Source: Brooklawnia sp963780175 (lineage in GTDB: Bacteria > Actinomycetota > Actinomycetes > Propionibacteriales > Propionibacteriaceae). Taken from it: a DNA stretch of 64,000 nucleotides. This document shows, piece by piece, positions 1-8,341 of the stretch. The notes beneath the pieces are model-generated. The model saw nothing but the letters and a program-made list of their open reading frames with translations. It did not search any database and had not been told where the DNA came from. Made by a program: the position numbers and the translations under genes. The DNA is taken from contig CAWAAT010000003.1 of assembly GCA_963780175.1 (NCBI GenBank), positions 1 through 64,000 of the forward strand, in the 5' to 3' direction. The stretch's first letter is position 1. Each line of letters begins with the position of its first letter.

Positions 1-33
1 TAAGTGCGTTCGAGCCACAAGCAAGGTGGTAGC

Positions 34-423
34 TCAGTTCGCGGACAGCCGCGCGCCGAGCACGGGGACGCGGACGCTGAGTGCCGCCCACACCAGATCG
101 TGACTGACCCTGTCGTAGTGGTGGGCAACCAGATTCCGCATGCGATTGATCCCCTGCCAATCAACGTCGGGATATCTGTCCTTGAACGCTGGAGGCAGCT
201 TCTCGGCGACGGTCGCAACCTTGATGAGGATCCGCTCGCCGGCATTGCGCAACAGGGCGCCGTCCATCGAATCCGCGAGGTAGGCCTCCCGTCCCTTGCT
301 GGTCAGATACGCGGCTTCTCGCACGAACTCCACCAGATCTCCCAAGCGCCGCTCCACCCGGCCCTCCCGATCGGCGCCGACTTCGCCGTTGTGCGGCGTG
401 GATCCCTCTGCCGGGCTCATCAC
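34..423 (-). CDS. HEPN-domain (HepT-like) toxin of a MNT/HEPN pair
   Basis: A 129-residue all-helical protein of the HEPN/DUF86 class. The family motif R-x4-H is visible near residues 95-101 as RNLVAHHY, followed by a conserved Tyr. HEPN toxins of this type are RNases or targets of AMPylation and are held in check by a cognate minimal nucleotidyltransferase. The start GTG (423-421) overlaps the TGA of the upstream XRE-nucleotidyltransferase gene (GTGA), so the two are translationally coupled. An in-frame ATG directly follows and may be the true first codon. The family assignment is firm; RNase activity is inferred. Confidence 0.85.
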   Translation of the reverse strand: MMSPAEGSTPHNGEVGADREGRVERRLGDLVEFVREAAYLTSKGREAYLADSMDGALLRNAGERILIKVATVAEKLPPAFKDRYPDVDWQGINRMRNLVAHHYDRVSHDLVWAALSVRVPVLGARLSAN

Positions 424-881
424 AGCGGGACCGCCTCGGCGCGGGCGCTGTCAAGGACGCGCCCGGAACTACCCGACGACACCACGTCGACCGGAATGGT
501 GAGAAGGTCAGCCAGCTCCTCCTCCAGGGTCAGGAGCGTCACGATGTCCGCCTCTGGTGGGAAGGTGACCAACAAGTCGAGGTCCGACCCCGGGCTGTCG
601 TCGCCTCGTGCCACCGAGCCGAACACCCGGGGGTCCCTGGCCCCGACCCTCGCGACAGCGGCCAACACATCATCACGCCTGGCTCGCAACAGCGCCGACG
701 GCCGTACCCGGAGTGCCTGCTCCAAGGCGCTCCTCGCAGCATCTGACGGCGCCCTCGTGCCCCGCTCGATTGCGGCGATCAAGGGTTGCTTCACTCCGGA
801 CAGTTCGGCCAGTTGACGCTGGGTCAACCCGGCCGCTGTACGCCGCAGCTTCAGCCGATCCGAGAATGATTGCTTCGCCAT
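420..881 (-). CDS. XRE helix-turn-helix fused to MNT-type nucleotidyltransferase (antitoxin)
   Basis: About 153 residues. The N-terminal part (about 8-60) is a Cro/CI helix-turn-helix (LTQRQLAELSGVKQPLIAAI). The C-terminal part has the minimal nucleotidyltransferase motif GSVARGDDSPGSDLDLL, with the two Asp that bind metal. MNT proteins next to HEPN toxins act as antitoxins by AMPylating the toxin; the fused HTH suggests it also represses its own promoter. I choose ATG 881 over ATG 899 because a TATCAT box ends six bases before 881, which fits a leaderless start. It overlaps the toxin gene downstream. Confidence 0.85.
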   Translation of the reverse strand: MAKQSFSDRLKLRRTAAGLTQRQLAELSGVKQPLIAAIERGTRAPSDAARSALEQALRVRPSALLRARRDDVLAAVARVGARDPRVFGSVARGDDSPGSDLDLLVTFPPEADIVTLLTLEEELADLLTIPVDVVSSGSSGRVLDSARAEAVPL

Positions 882-887
882 GCCATC

Positions 888-909
888 ATGATACCTCATC
901 TGTTATCAC
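888..909 (-). promoter_or_regulatory. -10 box and candidate autoregulatory operator of the XRE-MNT/HEPN pair
   Basis: On the minus strand TATCAT (893-888) lies 6 nt before ATG 881, the spacing of a leaderless start. The box is one arm of an imperfect inverted repeat, GTGATAAC - 7 nt - GGTATCAT (6 of 8 positions pair). An HTH antitoxin binding here would cover the -10. The promoter reading is supported by spacing; the operator is inference. Confidence 0.4.
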
Positions 910-1170
910 AAGGGGCTTGGTCGGGCGATCCGCACTGCCGCATGCTTTGGCCGGCGGCTCGGACGTGCTCAAGGACCAACTCGCGCACCCTGCGCCCAAG
1001 AACCAGCCGGATCAGGTGGGGGCGTCGGGCATGGCGTCCAGGATCCACTATCTGCACGCGGCAAGCTCCGTCCGGTGCTGGTCTTCGGTGACGAAGTGGG
1101 GGAGGACTGGCGTCCGCCCCCACTTGTGAGTGTTCTTGCTGGCTGGGCTCCTATGTCGAGGCCAGGGTTG

Positions 1171-1655
1171 TCACTTGGCTGGGTTCTCCTTGTTGGCGTC
1201 CTGAATCATCTCGTAAAGGCCCTTACGGACATCGTTCTGGTTGACGGACGATTCCACCAGTGGCTGCACGGACGCCTTGAAGGCGGCGGTGTCGACGTCG
1301 TCGTTGAACTGCGCACCGATGGACGTGGCATGTTCGATCGAATCCTTGACGAAGATGGCGAAGCCTTCGTTGGCGACCTTCTGAGCTGCGGGGATGAGTT
1401 CAAGGAGAGCCTCCTGGTCGGCTTTGTCCATGGCGTCGAAGGCCTTGGTGCTGATCAGCAGGTAGTCCGGGATCATCAGGTGGCGGGTGTAGGAGTAGTA
1501 CCTCGCGACCTCGGAGTGCTTCAGGGAGTCGTAGACGGTTTCGTTATTCTCCGCACCGTCCAAGACACCGGTCTGCAGCGCAGAGTACACGTCAGCCTGG
1601 GTCATGGGCGAGGCGACCGCACCCATGAGTTCGATCATCTGGACCTGCGAAATGC
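1171..1655 (-). pseudogene. TRAP transporter substrate-binding protein DctP, C-terminal half only
   Basis: The last ~155 residues of a DctP-family periplasmic solute-binding protein are readable, including the conserved stretch MTQADVYSALQTGVLDG and the C-terminal helices. Full proteins are about 330 residues with a signal peptide; here the N-terminal half and the DctQ/DctM membrane genes are absent. Upstream of about position 1655 the reading changes to transposase sequence, so the gene was cut by the IS1634-type element or by a deletion at its edge. The fragment has no signal peptide and should be non-functional. Confidence 0.8.
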
Positions 1656-2758
1656 ACGAGGGCGGTGTCGCGTTGGGTCTTGTCCCGTTCGGCTTCGGAC
1701 GGGTTGTGGCAGATCACCCACCGGCGGTCCGGAGCGGCGTCGAGTTTGACTTCCTTGACGCGCAGGTTGTCGCGGACCTGGGAGTAGCGGCCCTGCCGCG
1801 ACAACGCGGCTTCCACCAGCGGGCTGCCGTCGCGCATCCGTTCCCCGGCGATGTAGTGCCCACCCGCCCGTTTCAGGTAGGCAGGTTGGCTTCGGAGGAG
1901 AAGCCGCGGTCGACGACGGTGACCACCCGGCCCAGGCGCCAGTCCCGCATGCTGTCCTTCACCTGCGGGAGGACGGTGACGTCGGTGGTGTTGCCGGGCC
2001 AGCACCAACACCGCACCGGGATGCCTTCCTTCGTGACCGCCAGGCCGATCACGATCTGCGGCAGGTCCTTGCGGTGGTCCTTCGAATGGCCGTACCGGCG
2101 GAACGCGTGGTCGCCTTCTTCTTCGGTGTCGCGTTCGAAGTAGGTGCTGGTCGTGTCGAACAGGAGCACGTCGACTTCGAGGTTGAGCAGGTTCGCCACC
2201 GCGAAGAACACCGCCTCCTGCACCTTCGCCTGGGCGTCCGCGTCGATCAGGACGTCCATCGCCCGATACGCCTGATCGTCATCCATCGAGGCCAGGCCGG
2301 GGATCGCCGCATCGTGGGAGGCCCACTCCGCAGCCGACAGCTTCGACATCGGATCGATCGCCCGGTTCGCCACCAACGCGAACAACACCCGCTCCACATC
2401 GGTGGTGAACCTTCGCGGGCCCAGCGCCTTCCGCAGCGCGTCATCGACGCCGAGCATCCGCCACAACCCGTCCAGCAGGTACACCGTCCCCATCGGACGG
2501 GACTCGGTCACCCGGAGGTGGTCACCGACCAGCTGGGCGGCGTCGCCGGGCAACGCTGCGGGGGCGGGTTCGCCCAGGTACCGGTTGATCGAGGCCACCA
2601 GCCGGGTCAGGCCGTCGCGGTCCAGGCGATCCTCCCGGCCCAGGTTCAACAGGACTTCGGCCTGGGTGACCCCGTCGACCTTCCGGTTGTGCGCCACCTG
2701 CACGTACCGGACGATCGCTGCCGTCCTTGTTCCGCCGTTGCGTGGTCCGCAAGTACAT
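1650..2758 (-). pseudogene. IS1634-family transposase, frameshifted and 3'-truncated
   Basis: Translation from ATG 2758 begins MYLRTTQRRNKDGS, the usual start of IS1634-type DDE transposases. It must shift frame once near 2715 to continue IVRYVQVAHN, and again near 1880 after VVDRGFSSEAN. Two catalytic Asp are visible, in LLFDTTSTYFE and VVDRGF. After a stretch ending near SEAERDKTQRD the family similarity stops at the DctP fragment, so the C-terminal region with the last acidic residue is missing. No terminal inverted repeats could be paired. A dead insertion-sequence remnant. Confidence 0.85.
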
Positions 2759-2926
2759 GCCCACCACTCCACCGCGTCCCCCGCGGTAAACACAAGCCCG
2801 ACACGACAATTCGTGTGCCCACCGTTTTCAGCCGTTCCGGAACCACCGAAACCCGCTGACAAGCATCAATGCTCGCTCAGACCCGCCCGAATGCCCACCA
2901 ACTGCGGAACTCGGGGTAAAGCGTCC

Positions 2927-2955
2927 TTGACAGTAAAGGGTGTTTGACGTAGCGT
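2927..2955 (+). promoter_or_regulatory. Sigma-A-type promoter of the 3002 membrane-protein gene
   Basis: TTGACA (2927-2932), a 17-bp spacer and TAGCGT (2950-2955). A GAAGGAGA ribosome-binding site follows at about 2991-2998, before ATG 3002. The -35 is a perfect consensus; the -10 is a typical high-GC actinobacterial variant. Confidence 0.55.
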
Positions 2956-3001
2956 GGGTGGCGGGTGCCGGAGGGCCCCGTCCGCACTTGAAGGAGACGT
3001 C

Positions 3002-3460
3002 ATGAATAGCAGCACCACCCGCAGCACGTGGGGAGCGACCAAGGCAGGACGCCGAGGGCCGGCCCTGTGGGCGCCCGCACTCGCCATCGGAGTGCTCACG
3101 GCGGGAGTCGTGGGCGGCCTGACGTACGTGTTCAGCCCGTCGCAGACACCCGCCCTGCTGGCGCTGGTGACCGCCGTGACGACCCTGCCCGTGGCGGTCG
3201 CCCTCGGCTGGGCGATCCTGGTGGCCCCGTCCAGCATCACCGGGGCCGTGGAGCGGCCCGAGGAGTCCGTGGAGTCGCGGTGGCTGGAGCGGGCCTCGGT
3301 GGGGGCGCTGATGGACGGGTTCGCGATGATCGGGCTGAGCGCCGGGGCGATCGCGATCACCGAGGTCGAGGTGGCCGCCGACGTCGTCCTCATGGCCCTG
3401 TGGGTGCTGCTCAGCGTGGATCTGGGCGTGCGGTACCTGGTCCTGCGACGGACAGCCTGA
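3002..3460 (+). CDS. Membrane protein, four predicted TM segments, cotranscribed with XRE regulator
   Basis: 152 residues. Hydrophobic segments at about 22-44, 52-75, 96-118 and 122-140 predict four membrane helices with a short charged loop (ERPEESVESRWLERAS) between the second and third. ATG 3002 is preceded by GAAGGAGA at the right distance; a longer reading from GTG 2954 has no such site. The next gene, a small XRE regulator, starts 3 bp after its stop. Such membrane-protein/small-XRE pairs are common in Gram-positives, where the regulator controls its membrane partner. Function of the membrane protein is unknown. Confidence 0.75.
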   Translation: MNSSTTRSTWGATKAGRRGPALWAPALAIGVLTAGVVGGLTYVFSPSQTPALLALVTAVTTLPVAVALGWAILVAPSSITGAVERPEESVESRWLERASVGALMDGFAMIGLSAGAIAITEVEVAADVVLMALWVLLSVDLGVRYLVLRRTA

Positions 3461-3463
3461 CCC

Positions 3464-3673
3464 ATGCGGAACACTCTCGCCGAGCGCCGCACCGGGCAGG
3501 GCTGGTCGCAGGCGCGGCTCGCCGACATCCTCGGCGTCTCGCGTCAGACGGTCATTTCCCTCGAGAAGGGCCGGTTCGACCCCGCCCTACCGCTGGCTTT
3601 CCGACTCGCCCGGGTCTTCGACTGCCCCATCGAAGACCTCTTCACCCCGGAGGATTGGCACCCCGAGATCTGA
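3464..3673 (+). CDS. Small XRE/YozG-type transcriptional regulator
   Basis: 69 residues forming a single Cro/CI helix-turn-helix: QARLADILGVSRQTVISLEK is the recognition unit. The tail CPIEDLFTPE is typical of the short YozG-like regulators. It begins 3 bp after the stop of the membrane protein at 3002-3460 and shares its promoter. It likely represses or activates its own operon; no operator was identified. Confidence 0.85.
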   Translation: MRNTLAERRTGQGWSQARLADILGVSRQTVISLEKGRFDPALPLAFRLARVFDCPIEDLFTPEDWHPEI

Positions 3674-3804
3674 CCGACGAGAAGTGCCCATCATGCGCAT
3701 GATCGAGGCTGGTTCCTCAACAGCGACAAGTCAGTGAGGCGCTGCAGCACTTCCGATCCAAATGGCGTGAGTGACGCCATGGCAGACTGCGCACGCACGA
3801 CAGC

Positions 3805-3822
3805 GCCACCGAACTCGGTGGC
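3805..3822. terminator. GC-rich hairpin between convergent genes
   Basis: GCCACCGA-AC-TCGGTGGC is a perfect 8-bp palindrome with a minimal loop, located between the converging genes ending at 3673 (+) and 3901 (-). It has no T-tract on either side, so it is a weak candidate for a bidirectional terminator. A second hairpin, ATGGCGT-gagtg-ACGCCAT, lies at 3762-3780. Confidence 0.35.
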
Positions 3823-3900
3823 ACGCGAGCCGCCCCCCTACCTTCCGGCTGACCCCAACGGACAGCAGGAACATCCTCAACTGCCGCTCGGAGGAACGTC

Positions 3901-4494
3901 TCAGCCGTCCCGGCGAGCTCGCCAAGCCAGTGCTGCCAGCAGGGCGGTTGTGGGAGTCCACGTCGCTCGCTCGGGCCAGGAAGGCGAGATGCCGTTCAGG
4001 ACGGCACCCACACCCATCAGTGCGGTGATTCCGGTCAGGACATGGCGGCGCACCCTCAGCGGGGTGCGACGACTCACGATCGCGACAGAGAGTCCGCTGT
4101 AGAGGAGCGCGGCTCCTGCGCTCACGACCCTGAGGCGGCTGGGAAGCACGCCGATGTGAGCGCCGCCGTAGCTGGCTCGGCCCCAAGGGGTCCCGATCGC
4201 AAGGGCTGCTTGGAAGGCGGCCAGCCCTGCCAGCCCCACGGCCACTGCTCCACGCTCCACGGAGCGTCGCTGGTGCTCAGCACCCTGTCGCGTCTGCCTC
4301 GGCCCAGTCACACGGCCATCATGCCTCGGCCGGTCATGCCGCGATGAGCGACTGACGGTCAGTGTTGGCTCGCACCCAGTCTCGCGCGGCGTTCTCGTTG
4401 ATGGGCCTACCCTGTTGGTGTCTCTTCTGGCTGACGCCCCCAATTCCGAGGAGCCGACCGTGGTCCGCTGTGCAGTGCGTCTGCGGTCGGTCAC
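3901..4494 (-). CDS. Uncharacterised membrane protein with Arg-rich N-terminus
   Basis: The last ~115 residues contain three or four hydrophobic segments (VAVGLAGLAAFQAALAIG; LRVVSAGAALLYSGLSVAIV; VLTGITALMGVGAVL; a short one before the C-terminus). They resemble small actinobacterial integral membrane proteins. The start is uncertain. GTG 4494 has a strong GAGGAGGAAAG site just upstream, giving 197 residues. But the first ~80 residues are Arg/Thr-rich and look non-conserved, so GTG 4311 (136 residues) is an alternative. No function can be assigned. Confidence 0.55.
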   Translation of the reverse strand: MTDRRRTAQRTTVGSSELGASARRDTNRVGPSTRTPRETGCEPTLTVSRSSRHDRPRHDGRVTGPRQTRQGAEHQRRSVERGAVAVGLAGLAAFQAALAIGTPWGRASYGGAHIGVLPSRLRVVSAGAALLYSGLSVAIVSRRTPLRVRRHVLTGITALMGVGAVLNGISPSWPERATWTPTTALLAALAWRARRDG

Positions 4495-4645
4495 GATCTT
4501 TCCTCCTCGACCCTTTCGGCATTCAGCCCCGGGTCTGTGTCACCAATGAACTTGATACGTCATACGATAGAGCATTCATATGACTTAAGACAAGACGTAG
4601 TATCTTGGTTAGACAGGAACGTGTTACCCAGGCAGGAGGCCGGCA

Positions 4646-5338
4646 GTGTCAGCCACAGCCATGTTCGACGAGGTGCTGCACCGACTCGGCGCTGCCATCG
4701 TGAGTGGTGAACTCCCCGCGGGAACTCGCATGCGACTGGTCGATATCGAAGAGCGCGGCGACGTGTCACGCACCCTCGCACGTGACGTCGTCCAAGCATT
4801 GGCCGCCGTCGGCATGGTGGAGACCAGGCGAAAGGCGGGAATCGTGGTCCAGCCCCGACGGTCATGGCTCGCGCTGGACCCCCTCGTCATCGGCTGGCGG
4901 CTGGAATACGGCGACCGGACAGCACAGATCGCCTCATTGACCGAGGTCCGCGAGGCCATCGAGCCTCGCGCTGCTCGACTTGCTGCTCTCAGGGCCACCG
5001 GCGATCAAGCCAAACGCCTGGTTATCCTCGCCGAAACGCTCGAGTCGCTGGGAAACCGGGGGCTCGCCCAGTCCAACGCCTTCCTGGCAGCCGATCTGGA
5101 ATACCACGACCTGCTACTCGAAGCGTCCGGAAACGAGATGCTGTTCGCCATGAGGGGCATGGTCGAGGAAGTCCTTCGGGGGCGGGCAACCCATGGATTG
5201 ATGCCCGACCGACCTGACCGATCCTCGATCGACGAGCACCTCAACGTCGCCAAAGCCATCCTCAGCCGTGACCCGGACGCCGCCGAGTCAGCCTCCCGGC
5301 GCTTCCTGCTCGTGGTGCACCGCGAGATGATGACCTGA
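4646..5338 (+). CDS. GntR-family transcriptional regulator, FadR subfamily
   Basis: 230 residues. The N-terminal winged helix (about 5-70) contains LPAGTRMRLVDIEERGDVSRT and a recognition helix followed by the wing VETRRKAGIVVQPR. The C-terminal all-helical FCD domain (about 80-225) has the metal-site pattern AADLEYHDLLLEASGN (Asp and His) and the distal His of DEHLNVAKAI. FadR-type regulators usually sense acids such as gluconate, glucuronate or lactate. GTG 4646 is chosen because AGGAGG lies about 10 nt upstream. No intact catabolic gene adjoins it; only transporter-like debris lies downstream. Confidence 0.88.
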   Translation: MSATAMFDEVLHRLGAAIVSGELPAGTRMRLVDIEERGDVSRTLARDVVQALAAVGMVETRRKAGIVVQPRRSWLALDPLVIGWRLEYGDRTAQIASLTEVREAIEPRAARLAALRATGDQAKRLVILAETLESLGNRGLAQSNAFLAADLEYHDLLLEASGNEMLFAMRGMVEEVLRGRATHGLMPDRPDRSSIDEHLNVAKAILSRDPDAAESASRRFLLVVHREMMT

Positions 5339-5341
5339 CAC

Positions 5342-5458
5342 CTATATATAGGACCGCTTGACGAAGGCCGCCGAGACGAGGAGAAGGAGCGTACCTGGGA
5401 GGAGCGCGAGCGCCTGCGGGACCGTTCCATTCAAGTTCGACGAGAGTCCGAGGCCGCC
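5342..5458 (-). pseudogene. Possible C-terminal stub of a membrane transporter
   Basis: On the minus strand the final ~38 residues before TAG/TAA contain one hydrophobic helix followed by a basic end (ALALLPGTLLLLVSAAFVKR), like the last transmembrane helix of an MFS or GPH-type carrier. Upstream the frame reads as Pro/Gly-rich noise. It converges on the FadR-type regulator, so it may be all that remains of a regulated transporter. The assignment rests on composition only. Confidence 0.3.
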
Positions 5459-5482
5459 GAATGGTGAGCCCCTGTCTACACC

Positions 5483-5794
5483 ATGGAACTCTCCACCTGG
5501 GGCCAGTTGATCTACCGCGGGAGCGCTGCCCTCGGCTTGGCCGGAGTCCCCATGGGCGCAGGCATGCCCATTGCCTACATCGGTTACCAGATCATGACCA
5601 ACGAAGGGTGGGCCGAGGTGAAGTCCCGTCAGCCCGGGGCAAACACAGTCTCTGTTCAGCAGCAGTACGTGTGTCACGTACGATACGGATACCCCGTCCT
5701 GGGGTCCGGCTGGCGGTGGGATTTGGAGAGGGCGCGCCCCCCGAAGTACGACTGGACCCGAACCAACGTCTTCGCGCATCGATGCAACTGGTGA
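5483..5794 (+). pseudogene. DUF2599-like secreted protein, probably 5'-truncated
   Basis: 103 residues. The second half has the DUF2599 pattern: W-A-E-V-K-x-R-x-P-A-N-T, a QQQYVCHV core, WDLE, then a final ARPPKYDW and terminal CNW. The two Cys probably form a disulfide. No signal peptide is present. An in-frame stop lies just upstream of ATG 5483 and no ribosome site is visible, so the N-terminal export signal appears lost. Function of DUF2599 proteins is unknown. Confidence 0.5.
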
Positions 5795-5839
5795 TGGCCC
5801 GCACGAATGGCGTCGCGACGACAAAGGAGGTGATGGCGC

Positions 5840-6286
5840 ATGGCTGAGAAGCGTCCGGCAGCGGGGAGACCCCTATGGCTTGTGATCACACTCGTGTCGA
5901 TCCTGATGGCACTGGCCGGCATCGGCGCCGCGTACCTGACCACCACCTTCCTGTCAGACGCGTGGAGCCGAGGACAGATCAACCTGGTGGATCGCTTCAC
6001 ACGTGGGACACCGAACCCCGACTGGCCCTATCTCGACGCCGAGGACCGGACGGAGCAGGTCTGCGGCGCACCCGTGAACTGCGTCCAGGCGGTCGGCAAC
6101 GAGTACCTCACCCTGATGAAGTTCAGAACCGTCGATGAGGCACGCCGGTACGCCGAGACGCTCGGCTCCGAGGGGCGTCAGATCGACCCGCTCGTCCTGC
6201 ACTTCGACGGGACACCGTTGCCGCTGGCCACACGCGACGAGATCGTCGCGGGGGTGAGTGGCATCAACGCGAGCAGCCCGGGATAG
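5840..6286 (+). CDS. Single-span membrane-anchored protein of unknown function
   Basis: 148 residues. A short cytoplasmic start (MAEKRPAAGR) is followed by one transmembrane helix (about 12-36) and an extracellular domain with two Cys (QVCGAPVNCVQAVG) that could pair. ATG 5840 has a textbook AAAGGAGGTGAT site at 5821-5832, so it is well translated. It lies 46 bp behind the DUF2599-like fragment. I do not recognise the family. Confidence 0.7.
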   Translation: MAEKRPAAGRPLWLVITLVSILMALAGIGAAYLTTTFLSDAWSRGQINLVDRFTRGTPNPDWPYLDAEDRTEQVCGAPVNCVQAVGNEYLTLMKFRTVDEARRYAETLGSEGRQIDPLVLHFDGTPLPLATRDEIVAGVSGINASSPG

Positions 6287-6399
6287 GAAACGACCCCATG
6301 GGCGGACGCCGAAGCTGGGTACGTGGGATGAAACGCCCGCACTTGTTCTCTTTCCCGTAGGCCGCATCGATGATGTCGTCGTGTTCAGCTCAATCCTCG

Positions 6400-6592
6400 G
6401 GGGCCGGCCCCGCCTCGGTGGGAATCCTGCAGCGCATCGGCACGACCCAAACCCGTCGCAAGGGTTGCTAGACACGCCCTAGCAGAGGGGGAGGGTGGGG
6501 TGCCAAGTGTCTGCGTGGCGAGATCTCCGGTGTTGACCGATGAGGACTGGGCGCGGTTGGAGCCGTTGATGCCCCGAACGGGGGCCGGCCCC
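6400..6592. repeat. Two copies of the palindrome GGGGCCGGCCCC flanking an IS fragment
   Basis: The 12-bp perfect palindrome GGGGCCGGCCCC occurs at about 6400-6411 and about 6581-6592. Similarity to an IS5-type transposase ends at the second copy. The pair may mark recombination endpoints. A GCTAG/CTAGC hairpin lies near 6465-6483, just before the transposase stub. Confidence 0.45.
6500..6590 (+). pseudogene. IS5-type transposase, N-terminal stub
   Basis: From GTG 6500 about 30 residues match the start of IS5/IS1480-like transposases (VLTDEDWARLEPLMPR). Beyond about 6585 the frame no longer resembles the family, which would continue into a Gly/Arg-rich linker and the DDE domain. It lies inside the lost 3' part of the DUF222 gene on the other strand. 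A short mobile-element remnant. Confidence 0.6.
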
Positions 6593-6679
6593 GCGGGATC
6601 TGTTCCCGGAACTCTGGGTGCCGCTCCGCGAAGCCCGGCGACGCGGGGGCCATGGCGGGGGTGTCGGTCCGCCCCTGAC

Positions 6680-7662
6680 TGGACCCGGGTTCGCAGCCGC
6701 TCCGGGATCTCGTAAGAATCCACCGACACCTCCGCCGCCAGATCGAGCACCGGCAGCACTCGCACCCGTCGGTGGCCCAGCAACTCCCGCACCTGCTCCA
6801 GCAGCACCGGCCCGATGTCGTCGAGACCCTGCGACCCTTCGACCCGGCCGACAGCAGCAACCGAATCGAGCTGGCCCACCGACGCCCGGTCCATGTGGAC
6901 GACCAGCGTCGCCGGTGCCGGACCCACGGGGCAGGCCGCTGAGGCGCTTGGCGTGACGAGGACGCCGAATGCGTCCGCCCGCGCCTCGTCGGGGCTGCCG
7001 GGGTAATCCGGATCTTCCATGATCGACCGGGAGATCGTGGTGATGACCTCACCGAGCAGAACGGCGTCCGATGTTGTCAGGCGGGCGTTCAGCCAAGAGG
7101 TGCCGTCGTGGGTGTGGTTGATCTGCACGAACCGCCGCTGCCGGGCAAGGAGGACCTCCGCCGCGGCCTGCTCGGTGTCGGCCGCAACGATCAGCCCCAT
7201 CAGCCGCCGCCTGGCCCGCGGCCAGGGCAGGCAGCTGAGCGGCAGCGCGATCTTCTCGTCCACATAGGTGGCCGCCTCGTGGCCCAAACCCTGGCAGAGC
7301 TCGGCGACCTGCCGACCCTGCCAGGGCGGGATGCTGCCGGACTGGACCAACGCCCACACCTTCGGATGCCGGTCGCGCAAGTTGGTTGCCTGCCGAAGCA
7401 GCGACCAGGCCGCTGCCGGCCCCACACCCAGCAACGGATGGAGTTCCTGGACGAGGAAATCGTCCACCTCCACCGTGCCGTCCCCGCCAGCCGAGACCAG
7501 CCGGGGACCTCCCGGCATGTCCAGCGCCGGAAGCACGCTGCGATAGGCATCAGCCAACTCGCACACCAACGCCAGCTTCGCTGCCTCCGCCCGGCGCTCG
7601 GCGACGACGGCAGCTCGAAGCTCATCCGCCACCTCACGCGCCGACCGCTGTGATACTCCCAT
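6680..7662 (-). pseudogene. DUF222 (13E12-repeat) HNH protein lacking its HNH domain
   Basis: From ATG 7662 about 320 residues follow the DUF222 family: helical start, HPLLGVGPAAAWSLL, the WALVQSGSIPPWQGRQVAE motif, and AGRVEG-type region down to YEIPERLRTRV. Family proteins then continue into an HNH nuclease domain (CDLDH and NLxxLCRxHH). Here the reading runs into Pro/Arg-rich unrelated sequence near position 6680, beside an IS5 stub, so the nuclease part is missing. DUF222 genes are multicopy in mycobacteria and relatives and behave as mobile elements. Confidence 0.8.
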
Positions 7663-7689
7663 GACGCCACGCTACGGGTGGCCACTGAC

Positions 7690-7837
7690 AGTTTTCGACG
7701 ATGCGCTGGCGGTCGTGGACGAGCAACTGCCCCTGTCAGCCGACTAACGGGTGGCAGCCAAGCTCACCGCGACCCGCGACCTCAAAGAGTTGGTGGACGC
7801 CGGACTGCTCGAGGTCCGCGGCTCACGGCCAAGGTCA
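7690..7837 (+). pseudogene. C-terminal stub of a Fic-family protein
   Basis: One frame reads VFDDALAVVDEQLPLSAD, a stop codon (TAA), then RVAAKLTATRDLKELVDAG with LLEVRG after it. The second part matches the winged-helix end of Fic-domain proteins (TATRDLxxLVxxGLL). The catalytic HPFxxGNGR region is absent. A short decayed fragment. Confidence 0.5.
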
Positions 7838-8140
7838 GGAGACGGGTCCGCGAGTGGTCGCGGTAAGCGCGGCGTTCACGTCGAAGAACAGTGCGCGGAT
7901 CCCGGTGACGCCAAAGCTCTCGAGCCGCTTGGTGTGCATGTCGCAATAGCGGCGGGCGGAGTCCTCGTCAGAGAACAGGTAGATTCCGCCGGCCGTCCGG
8001 GCAGTCGCGTTCTCGGTCCAGATCTTCCACAGGAGACCGAGCTCGTTGCTGATGCTGGAGGCGAGGTCGGCATAGGCCGTGGACATCTCAGCGCCAAAGG
8101 GTCCCTCGCTGGGAAAGTCGATCTGGAGAAGCGTGGCCAT
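7835..8140 (-). CDS. YdhR-like monooxygenase (dimeric alpha/beta-barrel)
   Basis: 101 residues from ATG 8140, preceded by AAGGAA. The pattern LLQIDFPSEGPFGAEM, GLLWKIWTEN and the GGIYLFSDEDSARRYCDMH stretch matches the YdhR/PF08803 family. These are small ferredoxin-like-fold proteins thought to act as monooxygenases on aromatic or polyketide-like substrates. A longer reading from 8260 has a Pro/Arg-rich extension without ribosome site and is rejected. No operon partner. Confidence 0.8.
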   Translation of the reverse strand: MATLLQIDFPSEGPFGAEMSTAYADLASSISNELGLLWKIWTENATARTAGGIYLFSDEDSARRYCDMHTKRLESFGVTGIRALFFDVNAALTATTRGPVS

Positions 8141-8303
8141 GAAGTTTCCTTCCGTTGAATGACACGGACATCTTGCCACCTGGGGAATAGCAACCGAGGT
8201 GCCGCGACCGGGGGGGTAGCCGAACGACGGACATTTGGGCACCCTCCTCGGTCGCCGCAACGCACTCGTCTGGCCTCCACTGCCCGTCGGCGTGTGCGGA
8301 TAA

Positions 8304-8335
8304 AGCTACCGGGGTAGGAAGTATGGTAGTAAGCT
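8304..8335 (+). promoter_or_regulatory. Promoter/operator of the RHH-MazF pair
   Basis: The sequence just before the antitoxin gene carries an imperfect inverted repeat (AGCTACC at 8304-8310; GGTAG then AAGCT at 8325-8335) that overlaps a TATGGT -10 box (8322-8327). ATG 8342 lacks a ribosome-binding site, so the leader must be very short. Autoregulation by the RHH antitoxin is inferred. Confidence 0.4.
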
Positions 8336-8341
8336 GGTCGC

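Noticed and set aside
896..1123. 75-aa minus-strand ORF between the XRE-MNT gene and the DctP stub
   Set aside because: LGRRVRELVLEHVRAAG looks faintly like real protein, but there is no start signal or family; left unannotated.
4540..4640. Operator for the FadR-type regulator in the AT-rich stretch before 4646
   Set aside because: Only weak, gapped symmetry (GATACGTC / GACGTAGTATC) could be drawn; not convincing.
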